Shown: piece by piece, positions 46,933-56,413 of the stretch
Layout of the letters: each line of letters starts with the position of its first letter
How positions within the stretch are numbered: position 1 is the first letter of the stretch
Assembly: GCF_019061305.1 (NCBI RefSeq)
Contig: NZ_JAHQZT010000002.1
Coordinates: 1-64,000 of the forward strand
Source: Marinobacterium weihaiense
GTDB taxonomy: Bacteria; Pseudomonadota; Gammaproteobacteria; Pseudomonadales; Balneatricaceae
DNA: 64,000 nucleotides
Reading direction: 5' to 3'
Position numbers and translations under genes: made by a program
The notes under the pieces: model-generated
The model's input: only the letters and a program-made list of their open reading frames with translations
Database searches by the model: none
What the model was told of the DNA's origin: nothing

Positions 46933-47039
46933 GACATGGCTGATGCAGGGGGCAGCCTCATTGAGAACCCCATGGCAGATGCCCGAAACTTCCAGCCTGC
47001 TGTTCCAGTCTCTGTTTCAAGCGCATACGACGAACAGCC

Positions 47040-47984
47040 ATGAGTACGACAACAGACCGAGGCATGACCAAAATACGTTGCATCGAAGAACTCGTACAAG
47101 AGTTCCATGAACAAAGGCCCATTCGTGGCGGGTCACTGATCATTACCATTTTCGGTGATGCCATTGCGCCGCGTGGCGGGACCGTATGGCTGGGCAGCCT
47201 CATCAATCTGCTGGAACCGCTGGGACTCAATCAGCGTCTGGTACGCACGTCCATTTTTCGTCTGACCAAGGACGGCTGGTTGACCTCCAACCAAATTGGG
47301 CGACGCAGCTATTATAGCCTGACCGACTCCGGCCGCCGCCGCTTTGAAAGCGCCTTCCGCCGTATCTACGCTGAGCTGTATCCGGAATGGGACGGCAAAT
47401 GGGACATGGTGCTGGGCAATCAACTCGATAACGAGCTGCGCAAGGTGTTAAAAAAGGAACTGGAGTGGCAAGGCTTCGGCAACATCGCCCCCAGCATCAT
47501 GGCACACCCCATGGCGGACACTCTTGAGCTCAACAACACCCTCCAAGAGCTGTGCGTACAGAACGAAGTCATTCACATGCGCTCTGAGATGGTTGGCAGT
47601 GATACCTCAGAAGCCCTGAAGCAGCTGGTACATGAGTGCTGGAACCTGCAGCAACTGGCAGAGGACTACCAACAGTTTCTGGACCGCTTCCGCCCAATCC
47701 TGCGTGCCATCAAGTCTGCGGACGAGCTTGAACCTGAGCAATGCTTCCAGTTGCGTACACTCCTGATCCACCACTACCGGCGCCTGTTACTGCGTGATCC
47801 GCTATTGCCGGAGAAACTGCTGCCTGCCGACTGGGCCGGCACCTCTGCACGCGTTCTGTGTCGGAACATCTACCGGCTAATTTATGCTCAGGCGGACCAA
47901 TGGCTGTCCGAAACCCAGGAAACCGCCGACGGCCCCCTGCCCGAACCGGCCCCCCGCTTTTACAAACGCTTCGGCGGACTCTGA
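47040..47984 (+). CDS. paaX: Phenylacetate pathway repressor PaaX
   Basis: PaaX is a GntR-like winged-helix repressor released by phenylacetyl-CoA. The 314-residue protein shows the N-terminal DNA-binding region SLIITIFGDAIAPRGGTVWL and NQRLVRTSIFRLTKDGWLTS, then the effector-binding domain, ending RFYKRFGGL. The length is normal for the family. The ATG at 47040 lacks a clear ribosome site. The phenylacetate catabolic genes are not in the window, so it must act at a distance or on the neighbouring paaY. Confidence 0.93.
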   Translation: MSTTTDRGMTKIRCIEELVQEFHEQRPIRGGSLIITIFGDAIAPRGGTVWLGSLINLLEPLGLNQRLVRTSIFRLTKDGWLTSNQIGRRSYYSLTDSGRRRFESAFRRIYAELYPEWDGKWDMVLGNQLDNELRKVLKKELEWQGFGNIAPSIMAHPMADTLELNNTLQELCVQNEVIHMRSEMVGSDTSEALKQLVHECWNLQQLAEDYQQFLDRFRPILRAIKSADELEPEQCFQLRTLLIHHYRRLLLRDPLLPEKLLPADWAGTSARVLCRNIYRLIYAQADQWLSETQETADGPLPEPAPRFYKRFGGL

Positions 47985-48017
47985 TTCCGCCGAATTGATT
48001 TTTCGAGGTACATACCT

Positions 48018-48572
48018 ATGCCCTTGCCACCGCCTGTCGAGCGTGAGCCGCTCCATACGCGCTATGTCACCTGTAACGGCTACAAGCGCAATGACGGTTT
48101 ATGGGACATTGAAGGCGAGCTCATCGATATCAAGAGCTTTGATCTACAGGTAGCAGAACGCAATGATGGCGTTATCCCCGCAGGTGAGCCACTGCACAAG
48201 ATGGCGCTGCGCCTGACCATCGATTACGACCTGAATATTCTCGATGTCCAGGCCTGCATGGATTACACCCCGTTCCGACATTGCCCGCAGATTGCGGACA
48301 GCTTTCGCAAGCTGATCGGCCACCGTATCGCCCCCGGCTTTACTCGACTGACCCGTGAACTGCTGGGCGGGACTCAGGGCTGCACGCACCTGCTGGAAAT
48401 GCTGGGTGTACTGGCCACAACCGCCTACCAGACCACGCATAACGAACGCGAAAAGCGTGAAGACTTCGGGGCTCAGGGAGGCGGTCGACCGCCCATGCTC
48501 AACACCTGCCATACCTTTGATACCCGCGGCCCGGTCGTGAAGCAGTACTGGCCCCAATTCAGCGAAGAGTAA
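48018..48572 (+). CDS. DUF2889-domain protein
   Basis: This 184-residue protein of unknown function belongs to the DUF2889 family. Conserved parts are the early RYVTCNGYKRNDGLWDIEGE, DVQACMDYTPFRHCPQI and the cysteine-rich helical GGTQGCTHLLEMLGVLATTA. No signal or membrane segment. It starts 33 bases after paaX with GAGGTA upstream, so it is probably in the same transcript. Family members are often near acyl-CoA catabolism genes, which fits this neighbourhood. Confidence 0.85.
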   Translation: MPLPPPVEREPLHTRYVTCNGYKRNDGLWDIEGELIDIKSFDLQVAERNDGVIPAGEPLHKMALRLTIDYDLNILDVQACMDYTPFRHCPQIADSFRKLIGHRIAPGFTRLTRELLGGTQGCTHLLEMLGVLATTAYQTTHNEREKREDFGAQGGGRPPMLNTCHTFDTRGPVVKQYWPQFSEE

Positions 48573-48588
48573 CGAATAAGGTTGATCA

Positions 48589-48607
48589 CGGCCGGTCGAA
48601 CCGGCCG
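48589..48607. terminator. Hairpin between convergent DUF2889 and paaY genes
   Basis: CGGCCGGT at 48589-48596 pairs with ACCGGCCG at 48600-48607. The stem is very stable and symmetric; there is no U run. Confidence 0.6.
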
Positions 48608-48614
48608 CGATCGA

Positions 48615-49223
48615 TCAGCGCTGCTCTTTTACCTGATACAGTGGAACCACCTCACCATTAAAGTCGAGGCGCTTGCGGTCAGGCTCGACCTCGGTCAGCG
48701 GCTCAACGGCCTGCATGGTATTGAGGCTGCGGATCGCCAGATCCTGATACTGACCGGTACCGGCCGTTTTCCAGGCAATCTCTTCATCGCTCAACTGGCG
48801 CACAATGCGTGCCGGCGAACCGGCCGCAAGAGTGCGTTCAGGCACTTCGAACTTAGCCTTGATGAATGCCATGGCCGCCACAATCGAGGACTCGCCCACG
48901 ACAGCTCCGTCCATCACCACGGCGTTCATGCCGACCAGTGCGTTGCGCTTGATGACACAGCCATGCAGCACGGCACCATGGCCGATGTGGCCATCTTCTT
49001 CCACCACGGTATCCGTGCCCGGAAAACCGTGCATGACGCAGGTATCCTGGATATTGGCGCCCTCTTTCAGCACCAGACGGCCAAAATCACCACGCAGACA
49101 GGCGGCCGGGCCTACATAACAGCGTGGCCCGATGATGACATCTCCGATCAGGACGGCACTGGGATGAACAAAGGCGGTTGGATCAATGACAGGCGTAATA
49201 CCGTCAATGGAATACACTTTCAT
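48615..49223 (-). CDS. paaY: Phenylacetate pathway protein PaaY (hexapeptide-repeat thioesterase)
   Basis: PaaY is a left-handed beta-helix protein of the gamma-carbonic-anhydrase group that hydrolyses toxic CoA intermediates of phenylacetate breakdown. The 202-residue protein has hexapeptide repeats ([20 protein letters not shown]), metal-site histidines in VMHGFPG and [14 protein letters not shown], and the PaaY-type C-terminal extension. The ATG at 49223 follows GGAG; an open frame to 49304 is not used. It faces paaX-DUF2889. Confidence 0.93.
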   Translation of the reverse strand: MKVYSIDGITPVIDPTAFVHPSAVLIGDVIIGPRCYVGPAACLRGDFGRLVLKEGANIQDTCVMHGFPGTDTVVEEDGHIGHGAVLHGCVIKRNALVGMNAVVMDGAVVGESSIVAAMAFIKAKFEVPERTLAAGSPARIVRQLSDEEIAWKTAGTGQYQDLAIRSLNTMQAVEPLTEVEPDRKRLDFNGEVVPLYQVKEQR

Positions 49224-49297
49224 TTGAGGCTCCTTGCGGTTGTTATCGTTATTGGAAGACGGCAAGCCGGGTAACGCATAACCGCCTACATCAATAT

Positions 49298-49334
49298 GAT
49301 ACACAATAAATATTATACTTTGTTTTTATGTATC
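49298..49334. promoter_or_regulatory. Split dyad upstream of paaY
   Basis: GATACA at 49298-49303 and TGTATC at 49329-49334 are inverted repeats with 25 bases between, in an AT-rich promoter region. The left half extended (TGATACAC) differs by one base from the paaX half-site (TGACACAC), though the arms as a whole are spaced two bases differently. A shared regulator is possible. Confidence 0.4.
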
Positions 49335-49367
49335 TCTTTATGGGCCTATGCTAGCATACAATCGTTG

Positions 49368-49473
49368 TTGCGGTGATCACTGCAGCACTCTCGCCTCCTT
49401 TCAGGCTCCATGTCGCCTGAGACAAGCAATCATACTTTGCCCTTGAGTGGCAGACTCCGGTCTGCCCTTTTTT
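49368..49473 (+). ncRNA. Candidate small RNA
   Basis: An isolated rho-independent terminator on the plus strand (49449-49473) has no coding sequence in front of it. A -10-like TACAAT at 49357-49362 would give a transcript of about 105 bases starting near 49368. The transcript would contain a second hairpin (TCAGGC/GCCTGA, 49401-49420) and a single-stranded CCTCCTTT at 49396-49403 complementary to Shine-Dalgarno sequences. No -35 is convincing. It does not resemble a known small RNA I recognise. Confidence 0.4.
49449..49473 (+). terminator. Strong intrinsic terminator without an upstream gene
   Basis: GGCAGAC at 49449-49455, TCCG, GTCTGCC at 49460-49466, then CTTTTTT. The shape is ideal for rho-independent termination on the plus strand. 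The only neighbours are paaY, which reads the other way, and the isochorismatase gene downstream. Confidence 0.85.
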
Positions 49474-49568
49474 CCCTGCTGCATAATCAACCTGGAATCG
49501 TGCACAGGCATTCAAGTTGTACGCTGCAGCGTCTATGCTGGGGATGAACATAACAAGAGGGTGCCCCC

Positions 49569-50114
49569 ATGCTGATACATCCCGAAAAATCCTGTCTTCT
49601 GGTCATTGATATTCAAGAGCGGATGGCGCCGGTCATTGATGATGTCGCTCGTGTTGTCGACAACTGCAACTGGCTGATCGATATTGCCAACCGCTTGAAT
49701 GTAACGGTTCTGGCAACCGAGCAGTACCCCAAGGGCCTGGGCAGCACCATCGCCTCCGTAGCCGAACGACTGAAGCCGGAGCACATTGTCGAGAAGATTT
49801 CCTTTTCCGCCATGTCGGATACCGAACCGGACCGCTTCATCAACGAAGGCAACCATGAACAGATGATACTAATCGGCATGGAAAGCCATGTCTGCGTGCT
49901 CCAAACCGCACTCGAACTGAAACAACAGGGACACGAGGTGTATATCGTCGAGGACTGCGTCTCCTCTCGCTCCCCGGCAGACAAGGCCGCTGCGCTGGCA
50001 CGTTTCCGCCAGTGCGGCATTTACATCGTGACCCGTGAAATGGTGGCATTCGAATGGCTGCGCAAGGCCGGCACCGATACCTTCCGCGAGATCAGCACGC
50101 GCTTTCTGCGTTGA
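49569..50114 (+). CDS. Isochorismatase-fold hydrolase (YcaC-like)
   Basis: This 181-residue cysteine hydrolase of the isochorismatase-like family has the catalytic Asp in LLVIDIQERM, Lys in IVEKISFSAM and Cys in GMESHVCVLQT. Related enzymes act on amides such as nicotinamide or ureas, substrate unknown here. A good GAGGG lies before the ATG, and TTCAAG (49511) with TATGCT (49534) 17 bases on is a possible promoter. A 32-bp palindrome separates it from aacS. Confidence 0.9.
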   Translation: MLIHPEKSCLLVIDIQERMAPVIDDVARVVDNCNWLIDIANRLNVTVLATEQYPKGLGSTIASVAERLKPEHIVEKISFSAMSDTEPDRFINEGNHEQMILIGMESHVCVLQTALELKQQGHEVYIVEDCVSSRSPADKAAALARFRQCGIYIVTREMVAFEWLRKAGTDTFREISTRFLR

Positions 50115-50140
50115 TCGCTCTTGACTCCCCTGCTCCGATC

Positions 50141-50172
50141 AATGAAAGTTTACGTTAACGTAAACTTTCATT
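50141..50172. promoter_or_regulatory. 32-bp perfect palindrome upstream of aacS (LiuR-type operator)
   Basis: The 32 bases at 50141-50172 read the same on both strands, beginning AATGAAAGTT and with the core TTTACGTTAACGTAAA (50149-50164). The core matches the form of operators described for LiuR, a MerR-type regulator of leucine and branched-chain acid degradation in proteobacteria, whose regulon includes acetoacetyl-CoA synthetase. It lies 48 bases before the aacS start. Confidence 0.75.
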
Positions 50173-50219
50173 GCTACCGTCTTGCCACTCATTCATAACA
50201 ATTAAATCAGGAGAGGTCG

Positions 50220-52169
<1,950 letters not shown>

Positions 52170-52173
52170 ATGC

Positions 52174-52199
52174 AAAGACCCCGCTAAGGCGGGGTCTTT
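52174..52199 (+). terminator. Intrinsic terminator between aacS and dsbD
   Basis: AAAGACCCCGC at 52174-52184 pairs with GCGGGGTCTTT at 52189-52199, then CGTTTT. The A-rich arm makes it work for the convergent dsbD transcript also. Confidence 0.92.
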
Positions 52200-52214
52200 C
52201 GTTTTGAACGGGGC

Positions 52215-54062
52215 TCAGCGCTTGACGTATTCGGTCTGCGCAATGAAATCATCCGGGTCGATCACCCCGATCAGGGTAAGTTCCGGTCTCACCTGACCGC
52301 TGGCATCAAAGAAGATCAGTGCCGGCGGGCCGATAATGGAAAAGCGACGGTACAGCGCCTTGGCATCATCATCATTGGCGGTCACATCCAGTTTGATCAG
52401 CTTGAAGGGCTGCAGCGACTGCTGCACACCCGGATCGTTGAAGGTGACGTACTCCAGTTCGATACAGGCGATGCACCAGTCGGCATAGAAATCGAGCATG
52501 ACTGGCTGCCCGTTCTGCCTGGCCTCCTCCAGCAGCCGATCCAGGTCGGCCTCGCGGCTCACCACTTCAAAGGGAAGTTCCGCACGGTTCTGTTGCGCCT
52601 GTGCCGAACCACCGGCAAGGCCCTGTAACGGATACAGCAAGCTCTTGCTGCCGGACAACACCCCGATCAGCAGTGCCGCACCATAAATCAACAGGATCAG
52701 CCCTGCGCCCTTCCAGAAACGGTGCCAGCCCCGTGCATGGTCGGGCAGACGGTCCACCGCGCCCAGATATACGGCACTGAGCAACAGAATCAAACTGACC
52801 ATCAACATGGTTGCAGTCGTCGGCAGGATGCGATCCAGCATCCAGACGGCCATCAACAGCAGTACCACACCAAAACCGGCCTTCACCCCTTCCATCCAGG
52901 CACCAGCCTTTGGCAGCAACTTGCCGGCAGAAGCTCCGACCAGCAGCAAGGGCACCCCCATACCCATGGACAGGGTAAACAACGCCGTGCCCCCCAGCAC
53001 CGGATCACCACTCTGGCCGATATAGATCAACGCCCCCGCCAACGGCGCCGCCATGCAGGGACCAACGATCAGCGCCGACAACAGTCCCATCACCGCTACA
53101 CCGGTCAACGTACCGCCCTTCTGGCGATGACTGACATTGCTCAGGCGGCTCTGCAGGGCCGCAGGCAGCTGCAGGTCATAGAAACCGAACATGGAAAAGG
53201 CCAGCAGCACGAAGAGCCCACTGAATGTCCCGATGACCCAGGGGTTCTGGAATGCGGCCTGCAAATTGGCACCGAACAGCCCGGCTGCAACACCTGCCAG
53301 GGTATAGGTCAGCGCCATGGCCAACACGTAGACCAGTGACAGTGAAAAGGCACGCGCCGTACTGATATGAGTTCCCTGACCGGCGATGATGCTGGACAGA
53401 ATCGGAATCATCGGCAACACACAAGGCGTCAGCGACAGCGCCAGCCCTGCCAGGAAAAAGGCGCCCAGCATCAGCCACCAGTCGTCACCGGCCAGCAGCT
53501 GTGCGAAACGGTCCTGTTCACTGACCGGGACCGTTTGGGTCGCTTGGCGCTCCACCACGACCTGTTCATCCGTTGCTTCAGGCCAGCTCAGCCCCGATGC
53601 CAGCGGCAACTGACCAACACTGACGGTTTTGGTCACCGGCGGATAGCAGACCCCGCCTTCCCAGCAGCCTTGATAGGTGACATCAATCTCGACGTCATCG
53701 TTACCCTCGGTCGCGCGCCCCAGCAGTAGCTCCACCTCGGCCAGCTCGTGATATACCTCAACCTGGCCAAACAGGGGATCGTCCTTGATGTCGCCACTGG
53801 CATCACGCCGGGCGACCTGTTCAACCCCCTCGGGCAGCGTAACGCCGATTTTTTCCCGATAGAGGTAGTAATCCGACTTGACCGCCCATACCAGACGCGC
53901 AACGCCCGGAGCCGGCGACTCAACCCGCAACTGGAAGGCTTCGTCCACATCAACCGGCTGATTGGCTGACGCGCCGCTGCCAAACAGGCTCGCTTGGGCA
54001 ACCGTAGCCGACAACAGCATCAACAGCATCAAAACGGGCTGCAGCACCGCACGCACTCGCAC
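52215..54062 (-). CDS. dsbD: Thiol:disulfide interchange protein DsbD
   Basis: DsbD carries electrons from thioredoxin across the inner membrane to periplasmic reductases. The 615-residue protein has a signal peptide, then the periplasmic alpha domain with its cysteine pair in YQGCWEGGVCYPP. Eight hydrophobic segments follow, with the membrane cysteines in TPCVLPMIPI and GPCMAAPLAGAL, and the chain ends in a thioredoxin-like domain with WCIAC. The start is best read as GTG at 54062, eight bases after AAGGA; the frame is open to 54140. The gene is divergent from the DAHP synthase gene. Confidence 0.94.
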   Translation of the reverse strand: MRVRAVLQPVLMLLMLLSATVAQASLFGSGASANQPVDVDEAFQLRVESPAPGVARLVWAVKSDYYLYREKIGVTLPEGVEQVARRDASGDIKDDPLFGQVEVYHELAEVELLLGRATEGNDDVEIDVTYQGCWEGGVCYPPVTKTVSVGQLPLASGLSWPEATDEQVVVERQATQTVPVSEQDRFAQLLAGDDWWLMLGAFFLAGLALSLTPCVLPMIPILSSIIAGQGTHISTARAFSLSLVYVLAMALTYTLAGVAAGLFGANLQAAFQNPWVIGTFSGLFVLLAFSMFGFYDLQLPAALQSRLSNVSHRQKGGTLTGVAVMGLLSALIVGPCMAAPLAGALIYIGQSGDPVLGGTALFTLSMGMGVPLLLVGASAGKLLPKAGAWMEGVKAGFGVVLLLMAVWMLDRILPTTATMLMVSLILLLSAVYLGAVDRLPDHARGWHRFWKGAGLILLIYGAALLIGVLSGSKSLLYPLQGLAGGSAQAQQNRAELPFEVVSREADLDRLLEEARQNGQPVMLDFYADWCIACIELEYVTFNDPGVQQSLQPFKLIKLDVTANDDDAKALYRRFSIIGPPALIFFDASGQVRPELTLIGVIDPDDFIAQTEYVKR

Positions 54063-54296
54063 AATATATTTCCTTCTTTCAAACCGAGTTATCACAGTGT
54101 GACAGGGCGCACAGGGAAATGTTCGCCCGTATATCAACAATTGCTGAATTCTATCATTTGCACCCGGCCTGCCGGTATCAGGCAGAATCTAACACCTTCA
54201 GACACTTATAACGTCTGCATTGATGTGGTAAAACAGAATGAATCGGCTGCAGACAAAGCCGACAACCAGCATTTCAGCCGCTGTCAGGACTATAAG

Positions 54297-55364
54297 ATGA
54301 CCGATACACGCGTAGAAGACCTCAATATCGATTCCAATGTTCCGCTGATCACGCCGGAAGCCCTCAAGGCCAAGCTACCCATCACCGAAGCCGCCGCGGC
54401 AACTGTGATGCAGGGGCGCCAGGTGATCAAAGACATTCTGGACCGCAAGGACAAGCGCCTCTTTGTCGTGGTGGGCCCCTGCTCCATTCACGACCCTGAA
54501 GCCGCACTGGAATACGGCCGCAAGCTCAAGGCGCTGGCCGAAGAAGTCAAGGACAGCCTGTATCTGGTCATGCGCGTGTATTTCGAGAAGCCCCGCACCA
54601 CCGTGGGCTGGAAAGGTCTGATCAACGACCCGCACATGAATGACTCCTTCGATATCGAAGAGGGTCTGCACATTGCGCGCAAGCTGCTGATCGACCTGTC
54701 GGAAATGGGCCTGCCGCTGGCAACCGAGGCACTGGATCCGAACACCCCGCAGTACCTGCAGGATCTGATCAGCTGGTCGGCCATCGGCGCACGCACCACC
54801 GAATCTCAGACCCACCGTGAAATGTCTTCGGGTCTATCCTGTGCCGTCGGCTTCAAGAACGGGACCGACGGTGGCCTAGACGTAGCCGTAAACGCCATGA
54901 AATCCGTGCTGCACCCGCACAGCTTCCTGGGCATGAGCGGCGACGGTCAGGTTTCCATCGTACGTACTCGCGGCAACCGTTACGGTCATGTTGTACTGCG
55001 TGGCGGCAACGGCAAGCCGAATTACGATTCCGTCAGCGTCAAGCTGTGTGAACAGGCGCTGGAGAAAGCCGGTCAGCAGGCCAACATCATGGTCGACTGC
55101 AGCCACGCCAACTCCAGCAAGGATCCGGCACTACAGCCTCTGGTGGCCGAGAACGTCGCCAACCAGATTCTGGAAGGCAACGGCTCCATCGTCAGCCTGA
55201 TGATCGAGAGCAACCTGGAATGGGGCAACCAGTCGATCCCGGATGATCTGAGCCAGCTCAAGCATGGCGTTTCCGTGACCGATGCCTGTATCGACTGGGA
55301 TACCACCGAACAGTGTCTGCGCGACATGAACACCAAGCTCAAGGATGTGCTGCCCAAGCGCTGA
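54297..55364 (+). CDS. 3-deoxy-7-phosphoheptulonate synthase, class I (AroF/G/H type)
   Basis: This DAHP synthase catalyses the first step of the shikimate pathway from PEP and erythrose 4-phosphate. The 355-residue enzyme shows VVVGPCSIHDPEAAL with the metal cysteine, VYFEKPRTTVGWKG, IGARTTESQTHREM and the metal-binding DCSHANSSKDP. Which aromatic amino acid inhibits it cannot be told safely. The ATG at 54297 follows AGGA; the open frame upstream to 53994 crosses dsbD and is not used. No TyrR or Trp box was found upstream. Confidence 0.95.
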   Translation: MTDTRVEDLNIDSNVPLITPEALKAKLPITEAAAATVMQGRQVIKDILDRKDKRLFVVVGPCSIHDPEAALEYGRKLKALAEEVKDSLYLVMRVYFEKPRTTVGWKGLINDPHMNDSFDIEEGLHIARKLLIDLSEMGLPLATEALDPNTPQYLQDLISWSAIGARTTESQTHREMSSGLSCAVGFKNGTDGGLDVAVNAMKSVLHPHSFLGMSGDGQVSIVRTRGNRYGHVVLRGGNGKPNYDSVSVKLCEQALEKAGQQANIMVDCSHANSSKDPALQPLVAENVANQILEGNGSIVSLMIESNLEWGNQSIPDDLSQLKHGVSVTDACIDWDTTEQCLRDMNTKLKDVLPKR

Positions 55365-55375
55365 TCCCCAAGCAT

Positions 55376-55397
55376 CCGGCAGTCTACAGGCTGCCGG
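55376..55397 (+). terminator. Hairpin after the DAHP synthase gene
   Basis: CCGGCAG at 55376-55382 pairs with CTGCCGG at 55391-55397. It lies 12 bases past the stop between convergent genes. No U tract. Confidence 0.5.
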
Positions 55398-55417
55398 TGC
55401 CTACCGAACCTGCTGTC

Positions 55418-56281
55418 TCAGTTAGTCTGTCTGAACTCACGCCAAAGCACTATTGAGCCCGCCAGCAGTAATGACAGCAACACCCCCACAACACGTATTA
55501 TCAGTAGCGAGCGCTGCTCTACAGGTGTTTGACGCATTGCCAGCACCCAATGGGTATCGGGCATGTAGATCTGTACCTGCGCCAAAGGTCTCTCGAATAC
55601 ACGCGCATCCCCCAGTAACAGCCTGGATACCGCATCCGGTCCACCTTCCGTACGAATGGCCAGCTCATAACCATCTTGTTGTACACTCACGCCTGCATTG
55701 GCCAGCAATCGGTCAAAGTGAATCACGATCGATGCCACCCCCCAATAGCGTGGCTGCCCACCGGACGAGTACGAAATAGGCATTTGCGCCAGCAACCCCT
55801 GCCCGCCTTGAACCAGTTCGATGGGCCCCTGCAGTGTCATACGTCCGGTTGTCATGGCACGCTCCACCGGCGGCCATTGCTCGGCATGGCGACGGTAATC
55901 CAGCCCCAGCGCCTGCTCATTGCCTTCAAGCGGGTACACAAAGCGAATGATGTTGTCCGGTGCCAGGCCGATATTGCGTACCAGGTCCGTTTCCCCCAAT
56001 ACCTGCCGCGACACATTGTGCCAGCGGTCGGCACCGCTGTCGGGGTTAGCCGACACGAACGCCGCTAGACTGCGCACCAGGAAGATAACGGCATTCAATT
56101 CATCATCGAGTCGCCCGCGTAGCTGCGCCAGATAGACGGCGGCTTCCAGCTGTTCAACCTGCTGCTGGCGTACCCTGGCCAACTGGGCAACCTGTTCTGT
56201 CACCAGGACTCCCGCCATCAATAGCGCAATGGCTAGACCATACCAGCCAAACCGAGATCCTTTCGGGTTTACAAGAGGCAT
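55418..56281 (-). CDS. CHASE-only membrane protein
   Basis: This 287-residue protein consists of one membrane helix (FGWYGLAIALLMAGVLVTEQ), a periplasmic CHASE-type domain at about 45-250 (LVRSLAAFVSANPDSG, YWGVASIVIHFDRLLANAG), a second helix (SLLIIRVVGVLLSLLLAGSI) and then only about eight cytoplasmic residues (WREFRQTN). CHASE domains normally sense small ligands for cyclases or kinases; no output domain follows and only 53 bases separate it from the convergent DAHP synthase gene. It may be a receptor remnant or work through another protein. Confidence 0.8.
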   Translation of the reverse strand: MPLVNPKGSRFGWYGLAIALLMAGVLVTEQVAQLARVRQQQVEQLEAAVYLAQLRGRLDDELNAVIFLVRSLAAFVSANPDSGADRWHNVSRQVLGETDLVRNIGLAPDNIIRFVYPLEGNEQALGLDYRRHAEQWPPVERAMTTGRMTLQGPIELVQGGQGLLAQMPISYSSGGQPRYWGVASIVIHFDRLLANAGVSVQQDGYELAIRTEGGPDAVSRLLLGDARVFERPLAQVQIYMPDTHWVLAMRQTPVEQRSLLIIRVVGVLLSLLLAGSIVLWREFRQTN

Positions 56282-56362
56282 ATCCGACTCTCCCGTCAGT
56301 CATTGACAGTTTCCAGATTACACTATGCCACAGCAAACGCCGGCTCTCAGCTACAGGTAGAC

Positions 56363-56389
56363 ACAAAAACGCCCGCAAATGCGGGCGTT
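56363..56389 (-). terminator. Intrinsic terminator of the prp operon
   Basis: AACGCCCGC at 56368-56376 pairs with GCGGGCGTT at 56381-56389; on the minus strand TTTTTGTG follows. It lies 24 bases after the prpF stop and closes the operon. Confidence 0.9.
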
Positions 56390-56413
56390 AAGGTAGATTC
56401 TATAGCTGCGCAA

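Noticed and set aside
49351-49551. 66-codon minus-strand frame in the paaY-hydrolase gap
   Set aside because: No ribosome site, no family resemblance, and it crosses the strong plus-strand terminator.
49653-49664. GTTGTCGACAAC, resembling the prp regulator palindrome
   Set aside because: It lies inside the isochorismatase coding sequence, where it encodes ordinary residues, and its flanks do not match the 16-base site.
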